Source: Paenibacillaceae bacterium | GTDB taxonomy: Bacteria; Bacillota; Bacilli; Paenibacillales; Paenibacillaceae | DNA length: 37,232 nucleotides | Direction of reading: 5' to 3' | Assembly: GCA_004134985.1 (NCBI GenBank) | Contig: REGQ01000043.1 | Coordinates: 1-37,232, forward strand | Shown: piece after piece, positions 18,275 to 25,534 of the stretch | Layout: each line of letters opens with the position of its first letter | How positions within the stretch are numbered: the first letter of the stretch is position 1 | The notes under the pieces: model-generated | The model's input: only the letters and a program-made list of their open reading frames with translations | What the model was told of the DNA's origin: nothing | Database searches by the model: none | Translations under genes and position numbers: made by a program

Positions 18275-19012
18275 TCAACCGAACCACCCTAAATCGTTAA
18301 CAGCGTTTACAGTTAGTAGAAAGCCAACAATACCGATAATCCAGGCCGTGGTACTCTGGGCGTTTTTCACTAACCAGTTATCGAGTCTAGCTAGAGGTTG
18401 TTTTAAAGCACGATAGGCCACAAATCGTCCTGCCAGCAGAGCTAACGCAGGTACCACCATAACGATACAGTAACCGAATAATAGGATGCCGGACATAGGC
18501 CATGAAGGTCCTTCAGAAGCTATAAGACCAATCGCCGCCAGGTAGGGGAGCATTGTCCCTAGTTCAAGTACGACAGCGGTCAGTGCAAGTCCGATAAGCA
18601 TAGTGATAGAGCCTTGACGAGAAACTGAATCGCCCATAACACGATTTCTCCACTTTAAAATACGGCCCTCTCCTCTTGCTGCACGTTCCGCAGCACGAGC
18701 ACGAGCTTTCTTCGTATCTATTAGTTGGCTAATCACCATTAATACGATTCCTAAAGTAAATTGTCCAAACAGAAATAGATTTGAATCAAGCAATGAAGCA
18801 TTTCTGTTTAAAAATGCGTCAGCACCAAACATGATAACTAGGCCTGCAACAAAGTAAAATCCTACAACCGTGAACAAATAGATAAAAAATCGATCTACTC
18901 TAACACGCCCAGAAGTCATGAGAAACCAAATAGGTATCAAAAGTGTGCCGAAACTTGTTGAATCAATTAAAGCTAGTACCACAAGGCTGGAGATCAATGT
19001 TGTAAATGCCAT
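18275..19012 (-). CDS. GAP-family membrane protein (Sap/LysE-like)
   Basis: About 245 residues with six hydrophobic helices, typical of the GAP (GPL-addressing protein, PF11139) family: ALIDSTSFGTLLIPIWFLMT at the N-terminus, a charged central loop (KKARARAAERAARGEGRILK), then three more helices. In mycobacteria these proteins help move glycolipids to the surface with MmpL/MmpS; in Firmicutes the role is unknown. The start at 19012 has GAGGAA. It is the third gene after MerR and a small MmpS-like protein. Confidence 0.82.
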   Translation of the reverse strand: MAFTTLISSLVVLALIDSTSFGTLLIPIWFLMTSGRVRVDRFFIYLFTVVGFYFVAGLVIMFGADAFLNRNASLLDSNLFLFGQFTLGIVLMVISQLIDTKKARARAAERAARGEGRILKWRNRVMGDSVSRQGSITMLIGLALTAVVLELGTMLPYLAAIGLIASEGPSWPMSGILLFGYCIVMVVPALALLAGRFVAYRALKQPLARLDNWLVKNAQSTTAWIIGIVGFLLTVNAVNDLGWFG

Positions 19013-19072
19013 AGTGTTCCTCACTCTCTTTTGTTGTTTTACCCGCTCGTCCAGGGGGCAATACTCCATCAA

Positions 19073-19363
19073 TCATCCTGGACCCAAGCGGAAAGTCTTC
19101 TCACAAACGGCCTTCGCACCATCTCCTCGCGACCTGTGAGTCGCTACTACTTCTCCGTCATAAAGAATAGTACAGCTTATCCAACTGGCATCGTCATCTA
19201 TTCCTGCCTTGACATGAGTGGAAGTCAGCGGTATGAACGCGTCTTTTTGGACGGCAAATTCCTCTCTATAGGGAACTTCGATGGAATCAAAATAAACACT
19301 TTCCGGATTTTTGCGAGCATTTATTTCCACCTCAAGGTCAATCGAGTAGCTTTTCATCACCAT
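19073..19363 (-). CDS. Small MmpS-like beta-rich protein
   Basis: About 96 residues from MVMKSYSIDLEVEINARKN, overlapping the MerR end by 26 bp in another frame. The pattern DSIEVPYREEFAVQKDAFIPL then ASWISCTILYDGEVVATHRS and AVCEKTF resembles the Ig-like domain of mycobacterial MmpS proteins, including the conserved Cys pair, but lacks their N-terminal membrane helix. That likeness is from recall. Its place before a GAP-family gene mirrors MmpS/GAP pairing. The frame is open upstream to 19402. Confidence 0.6.
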   Translation of the reverse strand: MVMKSYSIDLEVEINARKNPESVYFDSIEVPYREEFAVQKDAFIPLTSTHVKAGIDDDASWISCTILYDGEVVATHRSRGDGAKAVCEKTFRLGPG

Positions 19364-19823
19364 CAAATAGATCCAATTCCTTTTCATACAATTGGCCAGC
19401 AATGACCTGGGCTTCTGAAGAATATGGAGATGAAGGCATCATACATCGTACTTGCCCAAAAATTATTAAAAGCTCTTCCATTCGTTTATCGTTACTACCG
19501 AGAACAGGTAGACGGTTAAGAATATCCATTTCCCTTGAAGTTAACGGTAAATCATCACTAAATTCGGCTGGTACTACACCTTCTACAAGAGGGCGATCAT
19601 TCATTGCCACAATGACTTGTAATAAATCTTTCATGTCACTCGTTCCCTTGAGTTGAATGGTATGAATGGTTGATCTGAGAAGGTGAAGCACGGCATTTTC
19701 ATCATAATAGCGATACCCATTTTCTGAAACAAGTGTGGGCTGTAACAATTCAATTTGTTCATAGTAATAAAGTGTTCTTTTGCTGATATTTGCTTTTTTC
19801 GCTAATTCTCCAACGCGGATCAT
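19338..19823 (-). CDS. MerR-family regulator, short
   Basis: 161 residues: winged helix MIRVGELAKKANISKRTLYYYEQIELLQPTL and NGYRYYDENAVLHL, a linker helix, then the start of a TipAS-like effector domain (SSEAQVIAGQLYEKELDLF) that stops earlier than in most relatives. It activates its promoter by untwisting a long spacer; the matching operator is just upstream. GGAGGAG precedes the ATG. It heads a cargo module with the MmpS-like and GAP genes. Confidence 0.85.
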   Translation of the reverse strand: MIRVGELAKKANISKRTLYYYEQIELLQPTLVSENGYRYYDENAVLHLLRSTIHTIQLKGTSDMKDLLQVIVAMNDRPLVEGVVPAEFSDDLPLTSREMDILNRLPVLGSNDKRMEELLIIFGQVRCMMPSSPYSSEAQVIAGQLYEKELDLFDGDEKLLD

Positions 19824-19847
19824 TGTTTACTGCTCCTCCCTCTAAAC

Positions 19848-19879
19848 ATTATAAACCATAACGTATACGTTATTGTAAA
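19848..19879 (-). promoter_or_regulatory. MerR-type promoter with 20-bp spacer
   Basis: Minus-strand TTTACA (plus 19874-19879) and TATAAT (plus 19848-19853) are 20 bp apart, too long for unaided RNA polymerase. The spacer contains the perfect palindrome ATAACGTATACGTTAT (19858-19873). This is the hallmark of MerR-controlled promoters, and it drives the MerR gene itself. Confidence 0.85.
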
Positions 19880-19951
19880 GGCATTAACTCTTAAATTATA
19901 CCTATGTGTTCAAAAAAGGGGATGAATTAATGCAGCAAATATCACGTTTGC

Positions 19952-20140
19952 TTAAAATGGCAAGCAGGGCAAGTGTATTGACACTTGCACATTTTTGAGA
20001 TTTTCCCTTGCGGGAAACTCAAAAATTGCTTGTTGGGGAGTGCCTTCCCCAAACCCTGCAACTTCGGGCCAAATTGGCCCGAAGTCAATAGGGGCTGTTC
20101 CGGTAATGCTCGTCTGCTTCGTGCGTAGATTTGAAATCAA
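19952..20140 (-). pseudogene. Segment R1, second copy, with palindrome D
   Basis: The frame contains PIDFGPIWPEVAGFGEGTPQ and SIHLPCLPF, about 40 residues matching the small ORF at 14185. The start region differs and shows no ATG with a ribosome-binding site. The perfect 25-bp palindrome is at 20061-20085. Confidence 0.55.
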
Positions 20141-20170
20141 AAACGAGGGGAGGGGAACGGCAGCGGGGCT

Positions 20171-20450
20171 GAACTTTGGGCCAACTTGGCCTACAGTGAG
20201 CAGGCTTGTCCGATAAAACGTGCTGAAAAAGCTCGTAAATAGTCAAAAAAGAGTAAAAAAACACCTTCTAGGGAAAATCCCCGAAAGGTGTCGAATAAAA
20301 AATGAGCGCACTGACCATCCGAATATTTGCTTGATTTTTTGAAGTTGTATAGGAGAAAAACTATTGTTACATCCAGCCGTCACAGTAAGGTGACAGCCCC
20401 TCACGGACAAGAATCGGTGACATACAAGCCTCCAATCCCAAAGCCGAGTC
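20171..20450 (+). repeat. Backbone segment R2, second copy, with palindrome E
   Basis: Counterpart of 11945-12235, about 85-90 percent identical by eye. It starts at palindrome E (20173-20197) and ends where the two copies diverge at about 20450. The in-frame tail SSRHSKVTAPHGQESVTYKP is kept; upstream stops break it. 20451-20559 shows no gene. Confidence 0.7.
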
Positions 20451-20559
20451 GAACTAAACAAATCCTTTCCCTTAAATCTAAATGTTACATCAGACTTGTT
20501 TGCCTTCTGCAACATTTTCCCAATTTGTATCGTTAAAGCTGTAGAAGGGAGAGGAAGCG

Positions 20560-21039
20560 ATGAAAAAGGGAACATGGATTATGATGGTTGCAGTATTTAG
20601 CCTGTTGCTTTCAAGTTGCGCAACAAATCCCCCTCTTTCCAATACTTCTGGAACACAGCAGCCAGAAGTACAAGGGGATTGGCCACTTTATTCAATAGAA
20701 GAAATGTTGAATGGGAAGACAGATTTAATCGTACTGGCTCTAGTTGATTCGGTCACCAAAGAAAAAGAACCACAAATAGCAAAATTAATCGTAGAAGAAA
20801 CCTTTTACGGGGAAGCTCGTGACTCTGAGATCGAGCTTTATCAAACCACTCAGCATGTACAACCAGGACAAAAGTATTTATTATTTTTAAGCTATCGAGA
20901 ACAAGTTGAGCAGTATGTCGTTTCTGACGGTCTTTCGCAAATAGAATATAACAATGACAAATTAAAAGTCCGTGTGAAAGGGATTCAAGGTGATTATACA
21001 GTAGAACAATTTAGAAAAGTGATGGAAGACCAAACATAA
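20560..21039 (+). CDS. Lipoprotein of unknown function
   Basis: 159 residues. The signal peptide has lipobox LSSC with Cys20, so it is an outer-face membrane lipoprotein. The mature part WPLYSIEEMLNGKTDLIVLALVDSV matches a segment near the C-terminus of the metalloprotease at 21310 (FPHYTVDKLIQ..WTDLVVVATVESV), so the two share a domain of about 100 residues whose function I do not know. AGGGAGAGGAAG ribosome-binding site. Own terminator. Confidence 0.75.
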   Translation: MKKGTWIMMVAVFSLLLSSCATNPPLSNTSGTQQPEVQGDWPLYSIEEMLNGKTDLIVLALVDSVTKEKEPQIAKLIVEETFYGEARDSEIELYQTTQHVQPGQKYLLFLSYREQVEQYVVSDGLSQIEYNNDKLKVRVKGIQGDYTVEQFRKVMEDQT

Positions 21040-21060
21040 CTCAATACCTTGTTGAAAAAG

Positions 21061-21085
21061 AGAATCGGTATCGGTTCTTTTTTTA
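21061..21085 (+). terminator. Intrinsic terminator after the lipoprotein gene
   Basis: AGAATCG-GTAT-CGGTTCT with one G-U pair, followed by seven T. 21086-21309 holds two GGAGG sites but no second start codon in frame. Confidence 0.75.
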
Positions 21086-21309
21086 GATAATTACACCACA
21101 ATTCTACCAAATGATGTATTTGGGAATTTATTTAACATGTTTCCATCTCCCGGCTTTTCTCTCGTGCTATTCGTCCCTATGTACTCCAATTCTCGGATAA
21201 CTTAACCTTGTAGCACGGGGTACAAAAGCTGTTTATTGGAAAGGAGGATCGGAGTCGTAAACGCTTTGCCTTTGCATCGGTCACTCAAAATTAAAGGAGG
21301 AACTAATCT

Positions 21310-22098
21310 ATGAAACCTTTTTTAAGATGGCGAACCATGTTTGGCATGTCCCTCATCCTACTTTTATTAATTCCCACAATGGCGAGCGCAGCCCAGAATC
21401 ACTATTATTCTGGCGGATGGAGTTTGTACAGCATGACCTATAAATCGGTTGATACTGCTACAGACAATGGAAGGTGCTACCAAGGGGCTGAAAATTGGAG
21501 AACTACCGCTGGAACCACCATGACACAAGATAATTCAGCCGGGAAAAACTTATGCTACTGGCGCAATTTTCCTCTGGAAACGTGGCATGGATTATACACA
21601 CCATATAGCACCTATTTCAAAATAGAAGTAAACAAACAGCAAATTGAAGCCGATTTTCCAGGCTACAGTTGGGCTGCTGGTATAAATGTGGCAACGCATG
21701 AGTTTGGCCACGCCCAATATCTAGGAGATCACGATACCGTGGGTGAAGGCGTATACGCATCTACATCCATTATGAGTTATAGCCGTGATCGTACAACGGC
21801 GTCTACACCTGGTTCTCATGATTTGGCTGATCTTTATGACTTTCGGAATCCTTCATTCTTAGCACCAGTAAGTGAAAACAAACCTGAACCAAAAGCTGAT
21901 TTCCCCCACTATACTGTAGACAAGCTTATTCAAGACAACTGGACAGACTTGGTGGTTGTCGCCACGGTAGAATCTGTTCAAGAAATCAAAGATGATGATC
22001 CAGAAGGACTCGACCTCGAACGTTCACATCAGGAAGCTGTTTTGCGAATCGATCCATCCTTTAAGGTTGCCATCATGGTCTTTCCATTCCCGATATGA
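21310..22098 (+). CDS. Secreted zinc metalloprotease (metzincin-like), C-terminus truncated
   Basis: 262 residues: signal peptide cut after ASA (about residue 27), a catalytic domain with HEFGH (130-134) and a Met-turn-like SIMSYSRD. The third zinc ligand is unclear: the usual position is Asp140, with His141 next, so it may be snapalysin-like (HExxHxxGxxD) or one residue longer than matrixins. The C-terminal part shares a domain with the preceding lipoprotein. From about 22055 the frame runs into the reversed start of a relaxase gene, so the last 13 or so residues are foreign and the natural end is lost. AAAGGAGG ribosome-binding site. Confidence 0.8.
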   Translation: MKPFLRWRTMFGMSLILLLLIPTMASAAQNHYYSGGWSLYSMTYKSVDTATDNGRCYQGAENWRTTAGTTMTQDNSAGKNLCYWRNFPLETWHGLYTPYSTYFKIEVNKQQIEADFPGYSWAAGINVATHEFGHAQYLGDHDTVGEGVYASTSIMSYSRDRTTASTPGSHDLADLYDFRNPSFLAPVSENKPEPKADFPHYTVDKLIQDNWTDLVVVATVESVQEIKDDDPEGLDLERSHQEAVLRIDPSFKVAIMVFPFPI

Positions 22099-22124
22099 CG
22101 GGTCATCAAGCGGGTGGTTGCCAT
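22062..22124 (-). pseudogene. Relaxase N-terminal remnant
   Basis: ATG at 22124 with AAGGAGGAA in front opens MATTRLMTRHIGNGKTMMAT. This is the characteristic start of MobA/MobL relaxases in Tn1549-like elements. It is cut after about 20 codons, where it meets the metalloprotease gene read on the other strand. Confidence 0.75.
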
Positions 22125-22207
22125 GGGTGTTCCTCCTTCCAGACAAAAATAACTTCGAGCCAAGTTGGCCCGAAGTGATCTGGCAGCCTTGCCATTCCAT
22201 TCTGGTT

Positions 22208-22506
22208 TTAGCTTACGATAAAAAAACGAAGCGCGCTGTTCAAGCTTTGCAACTTGTCAATCAGCCATTCCGCAATAGCGGGAATCCCAAGAGGAGAGAT
22301 CAGAAACAACAGGAACAAGGATATGGCGAAGCCAAGCGTTTCCCCACTTATCAGCAGAACGATACTGATAAGAACGCCTATCCCGGATGCAAACGCCAAT
22401 ATGGCTGCGGCATAAGAGAACAAAAATATAAAGATGGGTGTTGCAATCGTCAGTAGAACCACAAGCAGCGCGGCGATATCTTGAATGGGAGTTTAATCAA
22501 GTTCAT
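22208..22506 (-). pseudogene. CD1845-family membrane protein, frameshifted
   Basis: ATG at 22506 (AAAGGAG upstream) reads MNLIKLPFKI, then a one-base deletion near 22470 (GATATCG where GATAATCG is expected). After it come AALLVVLLTIATPIFIFLFS and an ending GIPAIAEWLIDKLQSLN typical of CD1845-family proteins that sit beside the relaxase in conjugative elements. Two to three membrane helices. Function unknown. Confidence 0.72.
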
Positions 22507-22646
22507 CATGATTCTCCTTTCATCATTCGGTTATATCTCTATTTTACTACCGGTCAACGAGGGCAACAATGTTGTCGAGACCCCACGGATCTTGTCCTGG
22601 AACCTCGGGCCACATTGTCCCGAAGTATCGCTATCCAGATACAGAA

Positions 22647-22677
22647 ATACCGCCCAGCTTGTCCAATGGGGCGGTAT
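22647..22677. other. Hairpin near the right end of the element
   Basis: ATACCGCCC and GGGCGGTAT with a 13-base loop. No T-run. It lies 20 bp after palindrome G (22602-22626) and about 75 bp inside the right end. Confidence 0.5.
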
Positions 22678-22724
22678 CCTGTGTAATGTGATAGCTCATA
22701 TTTTATTTTGTTGCCCTTGTACTG

Positions 22725-22775
22725 GGCTATTTTGCAGTTTTCCTATTATAAACGGCCCCACCGGGCCAACCGGGC
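22725..22775. other. Probable attR
   Basis: Element DNA ending GCAGTTTTCCTATTATAAAC meets GGCCCCACCGGGCC, the Gly-Pro-Thr codons of the interrupted gene. The AT-rich arm is the inverted partner of that in attL. Confidence 0.7.
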
Positions 22776-23275
22776 CGACGGGGCCCAATATAGCTTCAGA
22801 GGGGTTTTCCGCATTTTTGTCGACACTCTCCCTCTCTGCCAGTTCCCAGCTTACGAACTGGTCTGTTGCGAATCCTTTTTATGGAAGTCCCAACTTTAAT
22901 ACAGCAAATGGAAACTACATCGTGCCCGTTACCGGCAGATACTCCATTGTCGCAACCATCAACTATGCAACGACAATCGCTCTCACCGCGGCAATTGGGC
23001 CAGCTGTCAATCCATTCTTTATCGTTCAACGGACGTCTCCAACGGTGACAGGTCTGGTCACGGGATTGCTGCCGGTTTTGAACGTTAATATTTTATTGCT
23101 GCTCACCTTAAGGGTGGTGCTTGGTAGCGCAGTTGTTACGCTAGCTGGGGAGGTTGCCCTGTCCGCAGGTGACGTAGTGGGTCTCTACTATAATGCGAGC
23201 GGGCTGACAGTAACGATTAATATCGGCAGCGGAGCCGCTAATGGTGTAGTTTGGGCGATGCATCGATTAACATAA
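22754..23275 (+). CDS. C-terminal part of the split collagen-like protein
   Basis: 173 codons: [11 protein letters not shown], then a beta-rich C-terminal domain (FSAFLSTLSLSASSQLTNWS, GNYIVPVTGRYSIVATINY, LSAGDVVGLYYNASGLTVTI, ending WAMHRLT). It is of the C1q/TNF-like kind that trimerises exosporium collagen proteins. The frame stays open upstream to 22481, but that part is element DNA, and the best possible start there (GTG at 22688) lacks a ribosome-binding site. As it stands it is probably not translated. Fused to codons 1-280 of the gene at 8915 it gives an unbroken protein of about 453 residues. Confidence 0.85.
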   Translation, partial: GPTGPTGPTGPNIASEGFSAFLSTLSLSASSQLTNWSVANPFYGSPNFNTANGNYIVPVTGRYSIVATINYATTIALTAAIGPAVNPFFIVQRTSPTVTGLVTGLLPVLNVNILLLLTLRVVLGSAVVTLAGEVALSAGDVVGLYYNASGLTVTINIGSGAANGVVWAMHRLT

Positions 23276-23354
23276 AGACCTATGTAATCTGCCGACCGCC
23301 GTCATGCGGTTCGAAACGAGAACAGTAAATTTCGGCTCTGCCTAAAAATCAGTG

Positions 23355-23377
23355 CTTGACGAGACTCGGATGTGCTG
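23355..23377 (+). repeat. 23-bp dispersed repeat, copy 1
   Basis: A 23-base string starting CTTGACGAGACTCGGATG recurs exactly at 33111-33133. Both copies are intergenic, same strand, outside the mobile element. 23276-23689 contains this, the hairpin below, and no supported gene. Confidence 0.65.
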
Positions 23378-23411
23378 CTGCGAGTTCGCAAGGTGTTTTC
23401 AATCGCCATTC

Positions 23412-23459
23412 AAAGCCGGATTTCTTATGCTAATTTTTAAAAGGTTGAAATCCGGCTTT
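23412..23459. terminator. Stem-loop after the collagen-like gene
   Basis: AAAGCCGGATTTC and GAAATCCGGCTTT form a perfect 13-bp stem around 22 bases. There is no clear T-run, so a terminator is likely but not certain. Confidence 0.55.
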
Positions 23460-23689
23460 AAAAAGCGACCACTTCGTTTTTCCAACACCCCTGCAACCCT
23501 TCGCTGCCTTTCTCGAAGGCGGCAAGCACTGATTTTGGTTTTGAGCCTAAATTTCTGCCCATAAAATAATTTTTATATAGGCGTCTAACTGAATTTGAAA
23601 TAATTCTTTAAAATGTATGACCATGTGCCCTCTAACGACATTTAATAATAAGTGAGCAATCGAGTACAGGGTTTTGAAAGAGGGCGAGC

Positions 23690-24451
23690 ATGCTGAATAA
23701 GAAAAAAACTTTAAGGAGAACAACGATAGTTACATCGATCATCATCTTTAAAGCGAAACCCTCTTGCCTTCGAAAACACAAACGGAGAAAACCATGCGCC
23801 AACAAGAAGAAACGGGTGATCAGACAAGGGCAAAAACGACGGTGCTTCCCGATCTTCCCTTCTCCTGCCAAGTGCCGAAAAAAACGAATAAAGACGAGGT
23901 GCCGCTCCTTCCCTTATCGCTTTGATCCTGTTAATTCCGCTCAGTACAATAGGACAATGTTCCCCTTACTCGCTGCAGTCGATCCGGTAAGCTCTGCCAG
24001 TCGGGCGAGTCCGGCAGATCCCGCTTACTCAACGGGCCGAGCATTCCCAGCTGTTCCCGCTGTTCCAGCAGATCCGCCAATCCCGGCCGACCCGGGCAAT
24101 CCGTCAACCGGTAGGACGGTAGAAAAAGATTGCTGCGGGAATCTACTGATTCAGGGCATTCAACCAGCATTTCAAATATGGGAGACGGACGTCGAAGCGA
24201 TAACGAATGTGTTGCAAGTCACAATCTACTCCTCCCCCTCCAGCACGGATACATTTGAAGTGGAATTTGACAGTGCAGACAAGCGAAGCATGACCGTCCT
24301 GCCCGGCAATACGACGACGTTTATCAGTCAGGGTATCAACGCCGTTAAGGTGTCTTCAAGAGGAAACGCCTTGACGTATATTGAAGGAAAATTTGCCATC
24401 TCAGCAACACTTACGCTTCGCGACCCTTATCCCCCGGCAAACAACAAATAG
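23690..24451 (+). CDS. Basic, proline-repeat protein with an Ena-like C-terminal domain
   Basis: 253 residues in three parts: a very basic N-terminus (about 1-75, many Lys/Arg), a linker with Pro at every third position (PAVPAVPADPPIPADPGNPS, about 105-140), and a C-terminal domain starting EKDCCGNLL. That domain has a beta pattern (FEVEF, SMTVLPGNTTTFI, YIEGKFAISATLTL) resembling the endospore-appendage core. It is possibly an anchor or cap of the appendages. The similarity is weak and from recall. GAAAGAGGG ribosome-binding site; convergent with the two Ena genes. Confidence 0.65.
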   Translation: MLNKKKTLRRTTIVTSIIIFKAKPSCLRKHKRRKPCANKKKRVIRQGQKRRCFPIFPSPAKCRKKRIKTRCRSFPYRFDPVNSAQYNRTMFPLLAAVDPVSSASRASPADPAYSTGRAFPAVPAVPADPPIPADPGNPSTGRTVEKDCCGNLLIQGIQPAFQIWETDVEAITNVLQVTIYSSPSSTDTFEVEFDSADKRSMTVLPGNTTTFISQGINAVKVSSRGNALTYIEGKFAISATLTLRDPYPPANNK

Positions 24452-24489
24452 CAGGCAGTTCTTTTGTTAACAAAGAACAACCTGCTATT
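24447..24489. terminator. Bidirectional terminator between convergent spore-surface genes
   Basis: AATAGCAGG pairs with CCTGCTATT, and inside it GTTCTTTTGTTAAC with the AAAGAAC arm. It overlaps the stop of the plus-strand gene and lies 66 bp after the minus-strand Ena gene. Confidence 0.7.
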
Positions 24490-24554
24490 CACAAAGTATA
24501 GATCGAAACGAATATATAAAATGATTTGTGCCTCACGGTTATGCAGCTGATAGA

Positions 24555-24890
24555 TTACAGACTATAGCGCACTGTAATACAGAATTCGCCTTGGGCTGCT
24601 GCTGTAGAAGTAATGGTAATCGTATTAAAGCGCGCCACGCTAAAGGATGCGCTTCCCCCTGAAGGAATGACGATTGTTTGCAACGGTGCAACAACCCCTG
24701 TCCTTAAAAAGTTTACTGTTAACGTTCCGGTGCCCGTTTCGAACTTGACATAGCCTGTGCCGTTGATCGTTTGTGAGACATTATCAGAATAGATCGTTTG
24801 CGTGCCAGCTGCCGCTAACTGCCAATTCGTACATACTTTATCCTGCACAATCACTTTTTCCGTACAACAACTAAGTTCTGAACTGCACAT
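24555..24890 (-). CDS. S-Ena-type endospore appendage subunit (DUF3992)
   Basis: 111 residues. N-terminal connector with SCCTEKVIVQDKVCTNW supplying the Cys pair for inter-subunit disulfides, a jelly-roll core (QTINGTGYVKFETGTGTLTV, SGGSASFSVARFNTITI) and the family ending GEFCITVRY. In the Bacillus cereus group such proteins polymerise into very stable pili on spores. GGAGGGGG ribosome-binding site. It is second in a two-gene operon with the similar subunit at 24920; the two probably co-assemble. Confidence 0.88.
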   Translation of the reverse strand: MCSSELSCCTEKVIVQDKVCTNWQLAAAGTQTIYSDNVSQTINGTGYVKFETGTGTLTVNFLRTGVVAPLQTIVIPSGGSASFSVARFNTITITSTAAAQGEFCITVRYSL

Positions 24891-24919
24891 CGATATTCCC
24901 CCTCCTTCAATTCGGCTTA

Positions 24920-25291
24920 TTAGACAGGATAACGGGTAGTGATACAGAACTCTCCTTGATAAGTACCAGGGGACGCTGCCGGCAGTGTAATTTGGATCGC
25001 GCTGAATCGGCGGTACGTAAAAGCCAAACTCGTTCCTGGCGCAAGCGTAATTGGGGCAGGATTAATCGGTGCGCCTGTACTGTCAAGGAAGTCGAATGTG
25101 ATATCATCCGGGCCTATATCATATTGCAGATAGCCTGTGCCTACAATGTTTTGATTAATGTTGTTTGTAAAAACGACAATCAGAACATCGGCTGCAACTA
25201 CTGTGCCGCTCCAGGGTGTACATACTTTATCTTGCACATAGTTTTTATCCGGACAACAAGTTAAGGCGGATGTACTGTTGTTACATGCCAT
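24920..25291 (-). CDS. S-Ena-type endospore appendage subunit (DUF3992)
   Basis: 123 residues with the same layout as its neighbour: TCCPDKNYVQDKVCTPWSGT connector, QNIVGTGYLQYDIG, SLAFTYRRFSAIQITLP, and end GEFCITTRY. The arrangement of two paralogous subunits in tandem matches Ena1A/Ena1B. AGGAGGGA ribosome-binding site; 29 bp before the second subunit gene. I could not find a convincing SigE or SigK promoter in 25292-25534, which holds no gene. Confidence 0.88.
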   Translation of the reverse strand: MACNNSTSALTCCPDKNYVQDKVCTPWSGTVVAADVLIVVFTNNINQNIVGTGYLQYDIGPDDITFDFLDSTGAPINPAPITLAPGTSLAFTYRRFSAIQITLPAASPGTYQGEFCITTRYPV

Positions 25292-25534
25292 GCCGTAATC
25301 CCTCCTAATAATAATTTCTAACCATTAAATGCAAGCGGCGGCTGACTCGCTTGGACAGCTGCCTGCTTCCCCTATTTTTCATGGGAAGGTCAACCATTTA
25401 TGGCATTAGGAAGGTTCCGTTTATGGCTGTTTGCAGCTGGTTTTCGAGTCGTTTTCAAGTCGTTTACGACTGGTTGTTAATTGGCTTCGACTGCCATGCT
25501 GCCAGATTACGACGCTAGCTGAAGACCGGCGACG

